This document shows, piece after piece, positions 27,536 to 36,601 of a stretch of 64,000 nt of DNA. How positions within the stretch are numbered: position 1 is the first letter of the stretch; each line of letters begins with the position of its first letter. Source of the DNA: Roseovarius nitratireducens (GTDB lineage Bacteria; Pseudomonadota; Alphaproteobacteria; Rhodobacterales; Rhodobacteraceae); the NCBI RefSeq assembly GCF_002925845.1, contig NZ_PDNI01000065.1, positions 62,001 to 126,000 on the forward strand, read 5' to 3'. The translations under genes and the position numbers were made by a program. The notes under the pieces are model-generated. The model worked only from the letters and a program-made list of their open reading frames with translations, ran no database searches and was not told the origin of the DNA.

Positions 27536-27548
27536 ACAGGTTCTCGGG

Positions 27549-28142
27549 TCAGCCGCCCTTCTGCCCGTAGGCCGTGCCCCAGCCCCAGGCGCCAGAGCCG
27601 AAACCGCGCGCCACGACGCGTTCGCGGTAGATGGCAGAGACAACGTCGCCATCGCCGGCCAGAAGTGCCTTGGTCGAGCACATCTCGGCGCAGATGGGCA
27701 GCTTGCCCTCGGCGATTCGGTTGCGTCCGTACTTTTGGAACTCGGCCTGGCTGTTGTTTTCTTCGGGGCCGCCGGCGCAGAAGGTGCACTTGTCCATCTT
27801 GCCGCGGCTGCCGAAGTTGCCCGCCTGCGGGAATTGCGGCGCGCCGAACGGGCACGCGTAGAAGCAATAGCCGCAGCCGATGCAGAGGTCCTTGGAGTGC
27901 AGGACCACACCGTCCTCGTTCTGGTAGAAGCAATCCACCGGGCAGACGGCCATGCAGGGCGCGTCTGAGCAGTGCATGCAGGCCACCGAGATCGAGCGTT
28001 CACCCGGCGTGCCGTCGTTGATCGTCACCACCTTGCGGCGGTTGATCCCCCACGGCACCTCGTGCTCGTTCTTGCAGGCGGTGACGCAGGCGTTGCATTC
28101 GATGCAGCGTTCGGCATCACACAGAAACTTTGCTCTTGCCAT
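27549..28142 (-). CDS. fdh3B: Formate dehydrogenase beta subunit (FDH3 type), four [4Fe-4S]
   Basis: A 197-residue ferredoxin-like subunit with sixteen cluster cysteines in four groups: CIECNACVTAC, CMHCSDAPCMAVCP, CIGCGYCFYACP and CTFC ... CAEMC. It carries electrons from the alpha subunit to the cytochrome b. It has no membrane anchor helix, unlike E. coli FdnH, consistent with the short FDH3-type beta subunit. A GGAGAT-type ribosome-binding site precedes the ATG. It lies 12 bp after fdhA. Confidence 0.92.
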   Translation of the reverse strand: MARAKFLCDAERCIECNACVTACKNEHEVPWGINRRKVVTINDGTPGERSISVACMHCSDAPCMAVCPVDCFYQNEDGVVLHSKDLCIGCGYCFYACPFGAPQFPQAGNFGSRGKMDKCTFCAGGPEENNSQAEFQKYGRNRIAEGKLPICAEMCSTKALLAGDGDVVSAIYRERVVARGFGSGAWGWGTAYGQKGG

Positions 28143-28154
28143 GTCTCTATCTCC

Positions 28155-31052
28155 TTACGCTGGCATGATCTTGCAGAGAGTGCACTTGGTCTCCTGCATC
28201 TGGGTCACGCTGTCATAGCCATAGGTTTGGGCGGTATTGCTGGCCTCGCCCAGCACGTAGGGGTCTGCCCCGTCGGGATAGTTCTCCCGCAGGTCGCGCC
28301 CCTCGAAATGACCGCCGAAGTGGAAGGGCATGAAGGCCACGCCCGCGCCCACCCTCTCGGTCACCATCGCCATGACCTTGACCTTGGCACCCTCGGCACC
28401 CTCGACCCAGACCTGTTCGCCGTCGCGCAGCCCCAGATCGTTGGCGTCGCGCGGGTTGATCTCGACGAACATGTCCTGCTGAAGCTCGGCCAGCCACGGG
28501 TTCGACCGGCTCTCGTCGCCGCCACCCTCGTATTCGACCAGACGGCCGGATGTGAGGATCATAGGATATTCCTTCGAGAAGTCGTTCTTCTGGATCGAAG
28601 CATAGAGGGTTGGCAGCCGGTAGGCGTGCCGATCCTCGTAGGTGGGGTAATCTGCCACCAAGTCGCGCCGCGGCGTATAAAGCGGCTCGCGGTGCAGCGG
28701 CACCGGGTCGGGGAAGGTCCACACCACCGCGCGGGCCTTGGCATTGCCGAACGGCGCGCATTCATGGGCGATGGCCACCCGCTGGATCCCACCCGAAAGG
28801 TCGGTCTTCCAGTTGGTGTTGGGCCCCGCAACGGCGTCGATCGCCGCGCGTTCCTCGTCGGTCAGCTCACTATCCCAGCCCAGGTCCATGAGCATCTGCA
28901 TGGTGAATTCCGGATACCCGTCCTGGATATCGGAGCCCACCGAGTAGACGCCCTCGGCCAAGAGGTTGTCACCGTCCCGCTCGACACCGAAGCGCGCGCG
29001 GAAGGTGAGGCCGCCCTCACTCACCGGCTTGGACATGTCATAGAGCACATGGGTGCCGGGATGTTTCATCTCCGGTGTGCCCCAGCACGGCCAGGGCAGG
29101 CCGTAGGTCTCGCCATCGGCGGGCCCGCCGACCGCGCGCAACGAGGTACGGTCGAAGGTGTGCTGATTGGCCATGTGCAGCCGGAGCCGCTCGGGGCTCT
29201 GCCCGGTATAGCCGATCGTCCAGGTGCCGCGGTTGATTTCGCGCAGCGTGTCCTCGACATTCGGGGTCACGCCGTCATCCTCGATCTTGATGTTGCGGAA
29301 GAACCGGTCGTGGAAGCCGAATTTCTTGGCGAACAGCCCGATGATCTCGTGATCCGGCTTCGACTCGAAGAGCGGATCGACCACCTTCTCGCGCCATTGC
29401 AGCGAGCGGTTGGACGCGGTGACCGAGCCATAGGTCTCGAACTGCGTCGCCGCGGGCAGCAGGTAGACCCCGTCGGTGCGGTCATGCATCACCGCCGACA
29501 CGGTCGGATAGGGATCGACCACGACCAGCATGTCGAGCTGTTCCATCGCGGTCTTCATTTCCTTGCCGCGGGTCTGGCTGTTGGGCGCATGGCCCCAGAG
29601 CACCATGGCGCGCACCTTGTCGGGGTTGTCCATGTTCTCGGGGTCTTCGAGCACGCCGTCGATCCAGCGACTCACCGGGATACCGGAGAGGTTCTGGAGC
29701 GATTGATCCTTGCCGTCCTTGGCCTTGATCGTGGCGAACCGCCCGGCAAGCCACTCGGGGTCTTCGCCCCAAACGCGCGCCCAATGGGCCCAAGCCCCGG
29801 CGCTCAGCCCGTAATAGGCCGGTAGAGTGTGGCTCAGCACGCCGAGGTCGGTCGCACCCTGCACGTTGTCATGGCCACGGAAGATGTTGGTACCACCGCC
29901 GGAGGTGCCCATGTTGCCGAGCGCCAGTTGCAGGATGCAGTAGGCACGGGTGTTGTTGTTGCCGTTGGTGTGCTGCGTGCCACCCATGCACCAGATCACG
30001 GTGCCGGGACGGCTGTTGGCCAGCGTCCGCGCCACGCGGCGAAGCTGCGACCCCGGTGTCCCGGTCACACGCTCGACCTCCTCGGGCGTCCACCCTTTCA
30101 CCTCGTCGCGGATCTGGTCCATCCCCCAGACACGGGTGCGGATGAATTCCTTGTCCTCCCAGCCGTTCTCGAAGATGTGCCACAGGATGCCCCAGACCAG
30201 CGCCACGTCGGTGCCGGGACGGAAGCGCACGTATTCGTCGGCATGGGCCGCAGTGCGGGTGAAACGCGGGTCGCATACGATGAGCGGCGCGTTGTTCTCC
30301 TCCTTGGCCTTCAGCACGTGCAGCAGCGAGACGGGATGCGCCTCCGCCGGGTTGCCGCCAATGATGAAGATGGCCTTGGAATTGTGGATGTCGTTGTAGC
30401 TGTTGGTCATGGCGCCGTAGCCCCATGTGTTCGCAACGCCTGCAACGGTGGTCGAGTGACAGATGCGCGCCTGATGGTCCACGTTGTTGCTGCCCCAGTA
30501 GGCGGCGAACTTGCGGAACAGGTAGGACTGTTCGTTACTGTGCTTGGCCGAGCCCAGCCAGTAGACGCTGTCAGGCCCACTTTCCTCGCGGATCTGCATC
30601 ATGCCATCGCCGATCTCGTTGATCGCCTGTTCCCAGCTGATGCGCTTCCACTCGCCGCCCTCTTTCTTCATCGGGTACTTGAGGCGGCGCTCGCCATGCG
30701 CGTGCTCGCGCACCGACGCGCCCTTGGCGCAATGCGCGCCGAGGTTGAAGGGGCTGTCCCAGCCGGGCTCCTGGCCCGTCCAGACGCCGTCCTGCACCTC
30801 GGCCACGACCGTGCACCCGACCGAGCAATGGGTGCAGACGGATTTCACCGTCTTCACCGCCTCTTTGGCGGCGCTCTGGGCGTTGGCGCGGGTGACGGTA
30901 CCACCCAATGCCCCCACCGCGGCAAGGCCACCGATGGCCAGGCCGCTGCCGCGCAGGAACGCGCGGCGATCGACGGATTTGCCGCCGACCTCGGACAGGA
31001 TACTGGTCCGCTGGGGGCGTCGCGCAACCCCGTTGGTCTTTTTCCTAAGCAT
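28155..31052 (-). CDS. fdhA: Formate dehydrogenase alpha subunit, Mo/W-bisMGD, Cys form, Tat-exported
   Basis: A 965-residue catalytic subunit oxidising formate to CO2. A twin-arginine signal (DRRAFLRG at 28-35) precedes a [4Fe-4S] site formed by C73, C76, C80 and C108. The metal ligand position, HQARICHSTTV, has Cys198 where E. coli FdnG has selenocysteine, so no Sec insertion is needed. The downstream YGAMTNSYNDI segment and the C-terminal molydopterin dinucleotide-binding domain are intact. It is periplasmic, with Fdh3B and the cytochrome b. It is preceded by a strong GGAGGAGAG ribosome-binding site. Confidence 0.95.
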   Translation of the reverse strand: MLRKKTNGVARRPQRTSILSEVGGKSVDRRAFLRGSGLAIGGLAAVGALGGTVTRANAQSAAKEAVKTVKSVCTHCSVGCTVVAEVQDGVWTGQEPGWDSPFNLGAHCAKGASVREHAHGERRLKYPMKKEGGEWKRISWEQAINEIGDGMMQIREESGPDSVYWLGSAKHSNEQSYLFRKFAAYWGSNNVDHQARICHSTTVAGVANTWGYGAMTNSYNDIHNSKAIFIIGGNPAEAHPVSLLHVLKAKEENNAPLIVCDPRFTRTAAHADEYVRFRPGTDVALVWGILWHIFENGWEDKEFIRTRVWGMDQIRDEVKGWTPEEVERVTGTPGSQLRRVARTLANSRPGTVIWCMGGTQHTNGNNNTRAYCILQLALGNMGTSGGGTNIFRGHDNVQGATDLGVLSHTLPAYYGLSAGAWAHWARVWGEDPEWLAGRFATIKAKDGKDQSLQNLSGIPVSRWIDGVLEDPENMDNPDKVRAMVLWGHAPNSQTRGKEMKTAMEQLDMLVVVDPYPTVSAVMHDRTDGVYLLPAATQFETYGSVTASNRSLQWREKVVDPLFESKPDHEIIGLFAKKFGFHDRFFRNIKIEDDGVTPNVEDTLREINRGTWTIGYTGQSPERLRLHMANQHTFDRTSLRAVGGPADGETYGLPWPCWGTPEMKHPGTHVLYDMSKPVSEGGLTFRARFGVERDGDNLLAEGVYSVGSDIQDGYPEFTMQMLMDLGWDSELTDEERAAIDAVAGPNTNWKTDLSGGIQRVAIAHECAPFGNAKARAVVWTFPDPVPLHREPLYTPRRDLVADYPTYEDRHAYRLPTLYASIQKNDFSKEYPMILTSGRLVEYEGGGDESRSNPWLAELQQDMFVEINPRDANDLGLRDGEQVWVEGAEGAKVKVMAMVTERVGAGVAFMPFHFGGHFEGRDLRENYPDGADPYVLGEASNTAQTYGYDSVTQMQETKCTLCKIMPA

Positions 31053-31159
31053 GTTTCTCTCTCCTCCCTGGGCCTGGATTCAGGCTGGGTACTGCGGTTT
31101 CCACTGACAGTCGGGCGTCACGCAACCAGTCGTCAGCGGCGGTTTACGGCGTCCGGGGG

Positions 31160-31351
31160 TCAGAACCGGGCGCTGTCGTAATAGGCGCGGGTATGCGCCG
31201 TGTCCTGCATCCGGTCGGATGACAGGTCGGGCTCTGCGGCCTCGGCCTTGCTGCCGGTCACGGCCGTGGCCACGGCGACAACCGGCGCGCCAGTGGCAGC
31301 GAGCCGGAGGAAATCGCGGCGGCTTGTGGCCTCCTCGGGTTTCCGTGTCAT
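31160..31351 (-). CDS. Formate dehydrogenase-region small Tat-signal protein
   Basis: A 63-residue protein with a twin-arginine motif SRRDFLRLAATG at 10-21, a hydrophobic stretch, and a short tail ending RAYYDSARF. It matches the small FDH-region Tat-target family known from proteobacterial formate dehydrogenase clusters. Proposed roles include helping FDH export or assembly; none is proven. A GGGAGGG ribosome-binding site precedes it. It sits between the TorD-like chaperone and fdhA. Confidence 0.85.
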   Translation of the reverse strand: MTRKPEEATSRRDFLRLAATGAPVVAVATAVTGSKAEAAEPDLSSDRMQDTAHTRAYYDSARF

Positions 31352-31405
31352 TCTAGGGTCCCTCCCCTCGTTAATGGCGGCACACGCCGCCGGTTGTTGC
31401 GTGGC

Positions 31406-32035
31406 TCACGCCCCGCTCATCCGAAAGCCCTCAGCCTCGATCTCCATGAACACCCGGCCGAGCGCGCCGACCGAGGCATAGAGAACAGAGGATTGAGCGC
31501 CCTCGAGATCCGTGAAAAAGTGCCCCGCCCAGGGGCTGATGTGCCGTGCGAAGAACGTCCTTTGATCTTCGAGGCTGCCCGGCGCACCAAAGCGACCCCG
31601 GATCAGCCCGGCCATCATCTCCATGAGCGAGGCGATATTATCCTCGGGCTCGTAGACGTTCTCGGCCCGCCGCATCCCGCGCGCAGCCATGTCACGGCGC
31701 AGACTGGCGAGCGGCTTCTCGTTGAGAAAGCCGGTGAGGTAATAGCTGGCGTAAGGCAGCAACTCGCCCCGCCCCAACCCGATGAAGAGCGCGTTGAATT
31801 CCGATTCCACCGCGCGCGGCGTGCTCACCTTCGCCACCCGCGCCAGCGCCGACACTGCCTGCCCCATCGCAGTGTCGTCGCCGCTCAGCGCAGCGGTCCG
31901 CTCCAGCAGCGCGGCATCGGCGGGGCGTGCCAGCAGCACGGCGAGGAAGTCGTAGAGATCAGCGCGCATGCGGTCTTCTTCGGCGATCGCGGGCGCGGCT
32001 TCTGTGGTGTCCATAATGGCCTCTTGGTTGGTCAT
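31406..32035 (-). CDS. TorD/DmsD-family molecular chaperone
   Basis: A 209-residue, all-helical, TorD-type protein. The family motif E-P-x-D-H/N is seen as YEPEDNIASLMEMM, and the helix before it contains YYLTGFLNEKPLA. These chaperones bind the Tat signal of molybdoenzymes and hold them until cofactor is inserted; FdhA is the obvious client. The start overlaps the DUF3306 stop by 4 bp (ATGA), with GGAG just upstream. Confidence 0.88.
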   Translation of the reverse strand: MTNQEAIMDTTEAAPAIAEEDRMRADLYDFLAVLLARPADAALLERTAALSGDDTAMGQAVSALARVAKVSTPRAVESEFNALFIGLGRGELLPYASYYLTGFLNEKPLASLRRDMAARGMRRAENVYEPEDNIASLMEMMAGLIRGRFGAPGSLEDQRTFFARHISPWAGHFFTDLEGAQSSVLYASVGALGRVFMEIEAEGFRMSGA

Positions 32036-32658
32036 GCCTGCTCTCCGGCGTTGTCGGCATAGGCAAAGCGCATCCGCCGACGCGTCGGCGGTTGCGATGC
32101 ATCTTCCGCATCGGCATCGGCGGCCTCGTTCGGCACAGGCGCAGCCTGTTCACGGGCCTCCGCTTCCGGCGCGACCTCGGCCTCTGCCACGGGCTCCGCC
32201 TCGGTCAGCGCCATCGGTTCGGGTGCCTCGCCCTCGGCCTCCGCGGCAGCCTCTGCCTGCCGGGCCATCTCCTGCATATGGGCGAGCATTCCCTTGCCCA
32301 CCTGATAGGCGGTCTGCATTCCCTCGATCACGCAGGCGCTGTCGGTGAAATCCTCACCGTAATCCACCATCCCATCGAGATTGGCGAGCGCCGGGTTGCT
32401 CAGCCACAGCCGCCGAAGCGCCCGGCGGCGCAGGCGCTCGGGCACGGCCTTGGCCATGAAAGCCTGGAAATCGTCACCCGCCTCGAGCGTGTCGGGATCG
32501 GGCAGGCCCAGTTCCTCGCAAATCTCCGCGTCCGACTTGTCGGCCAGCTCGGTCTCGCGCTCGGCCTCGGCCTGCGCGGCGGCGGCACGTTCCTCTGCCG
32601 CGTCCTCGGCGGCGACCCGCGCCTTGCGGCGCGACCAGAAATCCGCGGCCCCGGTCAA
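32032..32658 (-). CDS. DUF3306 family protein
   Basis: A 208-residue protein starting MTGAADFWSRRKARVAAED, the hallmark opening of DUF3306. A conserved middle part follows (LRRLWLSNPALANLDGMVDY), then a low-complexity Ala/Glu-rich C-terminal half ending in basic residues. DUF3306 is almost always found with DUF3305 and FDH genes. Function is unknown; a maturation role is an inference. It overlaps both neighbours by 4 bp. Confidence 0.85.
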   Translation of the reverse strand: MTGAADFWSRRKARVAAEDAAEERAAAAQAEAERETELADKSDAEICEELGLPDPDTLEAGDDFQAFMAKAVPERLRRRALRRLWLSNPALANLDGMVDYGEDFTDSACVIEGMQTAYQVGKGMLAHMQEMARQAEAAAEAEGEAPEPMALTEAEPVAEAEVAPEAEAREQAAPVPNEAADADAEDASQPPTRRRMRFAYADNAGEQA

Positions 32659-33233
32659 TGCATCCTCTCCTTGCGGGCGCGCGATGGCGCGCGGTAGACA
32701 TCCGCCGTCTGTGGGATGCGCGCATCGCCGATCCCATCCTCCGATCCCGTCACCCGGACCCGATCGCGCTTGCGCTTCTTGAACGCCTCCTCGACGTGGT
32801 GCGCGGCGACGAAATCGCGGGTCAGCGCGATCAACCCCTCGGGCATCGGCACCCGCTCCACCATCTCTTCGCCGGTGTCGCAGTAATCCTGCGCCTCGAA
32901 GGGCGAGGCGGTGACCAGCGTCACCTCGAAAGGCATCTGCCCGCCCTGCGCCGCCACCGGGCGCATCACAACGTAAACTGACGGAACCCGTGCGCGCAGC
33001 GCCTCAAGATAGGCATCGGTTTGCGTGTGGTGGAGATCGAGGGTCAGCGTGGCGGCGTGATACTCGACGACGTCGCCGTCGCGGCGCAATTCACGCCATT
33101 CTGCGGGACCCGCGCCAGGTAACACAGCCACCGCACGCCAGCACCACGGCACCCACCGCGTCACCCCCGGCGCACGCCGTACGACAACCCCGAGGGGCAG
33201 GAGCAATTGCTTGTCATGTGCGACGGCGGTCAC
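32655..33233 (-). CDS. DUF3305 family protein
   Basis: About 192 residues in DUF3305: LLPLGVVVRRAPGVTRWVPW near the N terminus, then the AVLPGAGPAEWREL segment and a YHAATLTLDLH strand. I placed the start at the GTG at 33233 (GGGGA upstream, conserved part begins 8 residues later). An ATG at 33299 is possible but adds residues not expected for the family. It is the first gene of the leftward FDH operon. Function is unknown. Confidence 0.8.
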   Translation of the reverse strand: MTAVAHDKQLLLPLGVVVRRAPGVTRWVPWCWRAVAVLPGAGPAEWRELRRDGDVVEYHAATLTLDLHHTQTDAYLEALRARVPSVYVVMRPVAAQGGQMPFEVTLVTASPFEAQDYCDTGEEMVERVPMPEGLIALTRDFVAAHHVEEAFKKRKRDRVRVTGSEDGIGDARIPQTADVYRAPSRARKERMH

Positions 33234-33595
33234 GGCTGGCGATGTCCCCAATTGCTGGCCTTGCCAAGATTGGTGCAGTTTTTTGACCACGCAAAGCATT
33301 TTCTGTGCGCAACGGTCTACCGCGGCACGATCCCGGACATTTTGAACCACACCGCCACGGCAACCGTGCCGGATTGGACAGATTGACCGGATCGGCGCCA
33401 AAATGCTGCGCCGCCGCATAGCAAGATGCTGAAAACAAATGGAATCAATCAGGCTTACGAACCCGTGAAATTAGCCGCTCACGATCGTGCAGCGTGATTC
33501 GAATGGCTGTTTACGGCGACCTCGAATCATGTCTAAGCTTCTGCCTGATCCGCGCCAAACGCGCCTTTCCCGAAACCGAAACACCCGGGGGAAAC
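33234..33595. promoter_or_regulatory. Divergent FDH promoter region with palindromes
   Basis: This 362-bp non-coding gap separates the leftward FDH operon from the rightward polyferredoxin gene. It holds a perfect 10-bp palindrome CACGATCGTG (33480-33489) and an exact 8-bp inverted repeat, TGATTCGA (33495-33502) with TCGAATCA (33522-33529), spaced 19 bp. These are candidate operators. I could not assign -35/-10 boxes with confidence. Confidence 0.45.
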
Positions 33596-35581
33596 ATGCC
33601 CAAACGCTTGATATTATGCGACTGCTCCGGCTCTCAGGAGATCGACGCCGCGGCGCTTTCGCGGACTTCCGGGCTTGTGTGCTCTCGGATGCATAGTGCG
33701 CTGTGCACCGCCGAAACAGGGTCCGCCACCAAGGCCATCGCCGCCGCGGACGGCGACGAACCGATAATCTGCTGCACGCAGGAGCGCCGAGTCTTCGACG
33801 AGATTGCCGCCGATCTGGGCGTCGAGCCTCCCGCCTGCCTCGACCTGCGTGACCGCGCCGGGTGGACCGACGATCAGGCCTCGACGCTACCCAAAATGTC
33901 CGCGCTCGTGGCCGAGGCCACCCTGCCCGCGCGCCCCGACAGGAGCGTGGACGTCACCTCCGAGGGGCTGTGCCTAGTCATCGGTGAGGCCGAGGTGGCA
34001 CTGTCAGCCGCCGAGCGGCTCGCGCCGATGCTGGCGGTCACGGTCCTTTTGACAGACGACAGCGCCCCGCCCGACAATCGCGATTTCGACACGATCAGCG
34101 CGCGCATCACGACGGCACAGGGTGCGCTCGGCGGCTTCCACCTCCGGCTCGACGAGTTGCGCCAGGTCAATCCCGGCGGGCGCGGCGCGCTGGAATGGAC
34201 CGCGCCGCGCAACGGGGCAGAGACGACCTGCGACGTCATCATAGACCTCACCGTCGGCACCCCACTGTTTCCCGCCCCGGAAAAGCGTGAGGGCTACCTG
34301 CGCGCCGATCCCGGCAGCCTGCCAGCGGTGGCCGACGCGATCCTCGCCGCCTCGCAGCTTACCGGCACCTTCGAGAAGCCACTCTACGTGGCGGTCGAGC
34401 CGCTTCTCTGCGCGCATTCCCGCGCCGAGCAGACCGGTTGTACCAAGTGCCTCGACATCTGCCCCACCGGCGCGATCACACCCGCGGGAGAGCATGTCAG
34501 CGTTGATCCGATGGTCTGCGCGGGCTGCGGGGCCTGCGCCGCGCGCTGCCCATCGGGCGCGATCACCTATGACGCACCGCCACCCGACATGATCCTGCGC
34601 CGCATCCAGACGCTGGCGTCGGCCTATCGCCGCGCGGGCGGCGAAGCGCCACGGCTGCTGGTGCATGACGCAGACTTTGGCGCGGAGATGATCCGCCTCG
34701 CCGCACGCCATGGGCGCGGCCTGCCCGCCGACGTGATCCCGCTGGAGATGAGCGCGCTCGCAAGCTTTGGCCATGCCGAGATTCTCGCCGCCCTCGCCTC
34801 GGGCTTTGCCGAGGTGTCTGTGCTGCTGTCGCCCAGCACCGAGCGCGACGCGCCTGACGCCGAGTTGCCGCTTGCGCAGGCGATGGCGGGCGGCCACCCG
34901 ATACGCCTTCTTGACCTCGCCGACCCCGACATGCTCTGCGACGCGCTCTACAATATCGAGGCCCCCGCGCCGCTCGCCGAGCCGGTCTTGCCGATGGGCA
35001 GCCGTCGGCAGGTGGCGCGGCTGGCCGCCCGCGCTCTCAACCCCGGGGCCGAGAGCCTGCCCCTGCCCGAGGGCGCACCCTATGGCGCAGTTCTCGTCAA
35101 CCAGGACGCTTGCACGCTGTGCCTCTCGTGCGTGTCGCTCTGTCCCTCAGGCGCGCTGCTGGACAACGAGGATCTGCCGCAACTGCGCTTTCAAGAGGAT
35201 GCCTGCCTGCAATGCGGCATCTGTGCCACGATCTGCCCGGAAAAGGCGATCACGCTGGAGCCGCGCATGAACGTGACCGAGGCCGCGCTCGGGCAGGTGG
35301 TGCTCAACGAGGAAGAGCCGTTTGCCTGCATCGAATGCGGTGCGCTCTTCGGCTCGAAATCGACAATTGAAAAGATCACCGAGAAGCTGGCGGGCAAGCA
35401 TTCCATGTTCGGCACACCCGACGCCGCGCGCACGATCCAGATGTGCGAGAATTGCCGCATCAACGCACAGTTTGGTACGGCAGACAGCCCGTTCTCGTCG
35501 GGCGAGCGCCCGCGCCCGCGCACCACCGAGGATTACCTGTCGAACCGCAAGGTTCAGACGCCGAACCGCAAGGATCACTGA
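33596..35581 (+). CDS. Polyferredoxin-like 4Fe-4S protein divergent from FDH operon
   Basis: A 661-residue cytoplasmic-looking protein. The N-terminal 270 residues begin with LILCDCSGSQ and contain scattered Cys. A two-cluster ferredoxin module lies at about 282-325 (CTKCLDICPTG, CAGCGACAARCP), and a second at about 505-550 (CTLCLSCVSLCP, CLQCGICATICP). Two further CxxC pairs follow (CIECG, CENC). It may shuttle electrons or take part in cofactor/FDH maturation. The ATG at 33596 has GGGGGAA directly upstream; a longer frame from 33494 overlaps the operator region. Its end overlaps the convergent cytochrome gene by 7 bp. Confidence 0.85.
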   Translation: MPKRLILCDCSGSQEIDAAALSRTSGLVCSRMHSALCTAETGSATKAIAAADGDEPIICCTQERRVFDEIAADLGVEPPACLDLRDRAGWTDDQASTLPKMSALVAEATLPARPDRSVDVTSEGLCLVIGEAEVALSAAERLAPMLAVTVLLTDDSAPPDNRDFDTISARITTAQGALGGFHLRLDELRQVNPGGRGALEWTAPRNGAETTCDVIIDLTVGTPLFPAPEKREGYLRADPGSLPAVADAILAASQLTGTFEKPLYVAVEPLLCAHSRAEQTGCTKCLDICPTGAITPAGEHVSVDPMVCAGCGACAARCPSGAITYDAPPPDMILRRIQTLASAYRRAGGEAPRLLVHDADFGAEMIRLAARHGRGLPADVIPLEMSALASFGHAEILAALASGFAEVSVLLSPSTERDAPDAELPLAQAMAGGHPIRLLDLADPDMLCDALYNIEAPAPLAEPVLPMGSRRQVARLAARALNPGAESLPLPEGAPYGAVLVNQDACTLCLSCVSLCPSGALLDNEDLPQLRFQEDACLQCGICATICPEKAITLEPRMNVTEAALGQVVLNEEEPFACIECGALFGSKSTIEKITEKLAGKHSMFGTPDAARTIQMCENCRINAQFGTADSPFSSGERPRPRTTEDYLSNRKVQTPNRKDH

Positions 35582-36342
35582 AATTGGATCGGCGCCCCCA
35601 GATCGGCGGGAGCGATGCCCGCCACATAGGCAAGGATTGCCTCGATCTCGCCCAGGCTCACCTCGACGGGCACGATGGCCGGCGGCAGGTGCTTGGCAAA
35701 GCCCTCGGTCACGCCGGGCACCTGCGTGAAGGCGGGATGCGGGTTGAGGGCGTAGAACGTCTGGAACCGGGCGTCCCAGTCGCTCAGCGTGCGCAGCACC
35801 GGAAAGGACGGGGTCGAGCCGATGCCGCCGCGCCGGTTGGGATCAACCACGTGGCAGCGCCCGCACTTGGCTTGCGCAACGCGTCGCCCCAACGCGGCGT
35901 CGCCGTCGAAGCTTGGAGCCTCCCCTTCCATCGCGTCGGCCTCGGGCGGCGTGAAGGGCGCCGTGCCCGCCACCTCGTAGCTCGTGACCGTACGCCGCCC
36001 AATCTCCGAGGTCAGCCAATCCACGAAGCGCACCGCTCCCGGATGATCGTCCCTGATGCGCAGCCGCCATGTCTCCCCCGAACCAGTGAACACCGCGCGC
36101 CCCTCTTGCGTGCCAAGCTCCGCCTCGGCCGCGGCCTTGCCCGGCACAACCTCGATCCGAACGCCAGTCTTCAACGAGAAACGCGGCAACAGGTAATCGA
36201 GCAGCCCGCTTTCCACCAGCGACGCGGGCACGGCAAGACTGAACCGCTTGGCATCGGCCTGCGCCGCCAAAGGCAAAACGACCGCCATCACCAGCGCCAG
36301 CGCGCCGCAAAGGCACGCGAATATCGGAACGCGACGAACCAT
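35575..36342 (-). CDS. Cytochrome c fused to truncated tungstate-binding-protein-like domain
   Basis: A 255-residue exported protein: signal peptide 1-30, then VPASLVESGLLDYLLPRF (38-55), which resembles the start of TupA-type tungstate-binding proteins. A compressed region ends RFVDWLTSEIG (105-115), which resembles their C-terminal end. The middle of a binding protein seems missing. A monohaem cytochrome c domain follows, with C160-G-R-C-H164. The ligand-binding ability of the first part is doubtful. It is probably an electron carrier linked to the FDH island. It is divergent from DUF6494, and its 3' end overlaps the polyferredoxin gene. Confidence 0.78.
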   Translation of the reverse strand: MVRRVPIFACLCGALALVMAVVLPLAAQADAKRFSLAVPASLVESGLLDYLLPRFSLKTGVRIEVVPGKAAAEAELGTQEGRAVFTGSGETWRLRIRDDHPGAVRFVDWLTSEIGRRTVTSYEVAGTAPFTPPEADAMEGEAPSFDGDAALGRRVAQAKCGRCHVVDPNRRGGIGSTPSFPVLRTLSDWDARFQTFYALNPHPAFTQVPGVTEGFAKHLPPAIVPVEVSLGEIEAILAYVAGIAPADLGAPIQFQ

Positions 36343-36405
36343 ACCGGACCGTAGAAACAAGACTATATCCGCGTCAAGCGGACGATCAGAAGGAAGGAGA
36401 CCGCG

Positions 36406-36600
36406 ATGAGTGACGATTTCAACATGTCGATGCGCAAGTTTCTCAAGCAGGTGGGCGTCACCTCGCAGCAGGCCATCGAGGAGGGGCTGCGTGCCAAGGG
36501 CGCGACCGCGGGCCAGGAATTCGAGGCCAAGGTGGTGCTGACCGTCGAGGGGCTCGATGTCGAGCACGTGGTGACCGGAAAGATCAAGGGGCAGAATTGA
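36406..36600 (+). CDS. DUF6494 family small protein
   Basis: A 64-residue protein MSDDFNMSMRKFLKQVG..., matching the short family DUF6494. It combines an amphipathic N-terminal helix with a C-terminal strand-rich VVLTVEGLDVEHVV segment. A strong AAGGAAGGAG lies upstream. It is the first gene of a four-gene operon, ending 1 bp before the apbC GTG start. Function is unknown. Confidence 0.8.
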   Translation: MSDDFNMSMRKFLKQVGVTSQQAIEEGLRAKGATAGQEFEAKVVLTVEGLDVEHVVTGKIKGQN

Positions 36601-36601
36601 A

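Noticed and set aside
24820-29825. Long plus-strand open frames opposite the FDH genes
   Set aside because: Same GC-shadow effect; the translations have no recognisable domain.
28155-31052. Selenocysteine (in-frame TGA) in FdhA
   Set aside because: The metal-ligand position is a normal Cys codon in an uninterrupted frame.
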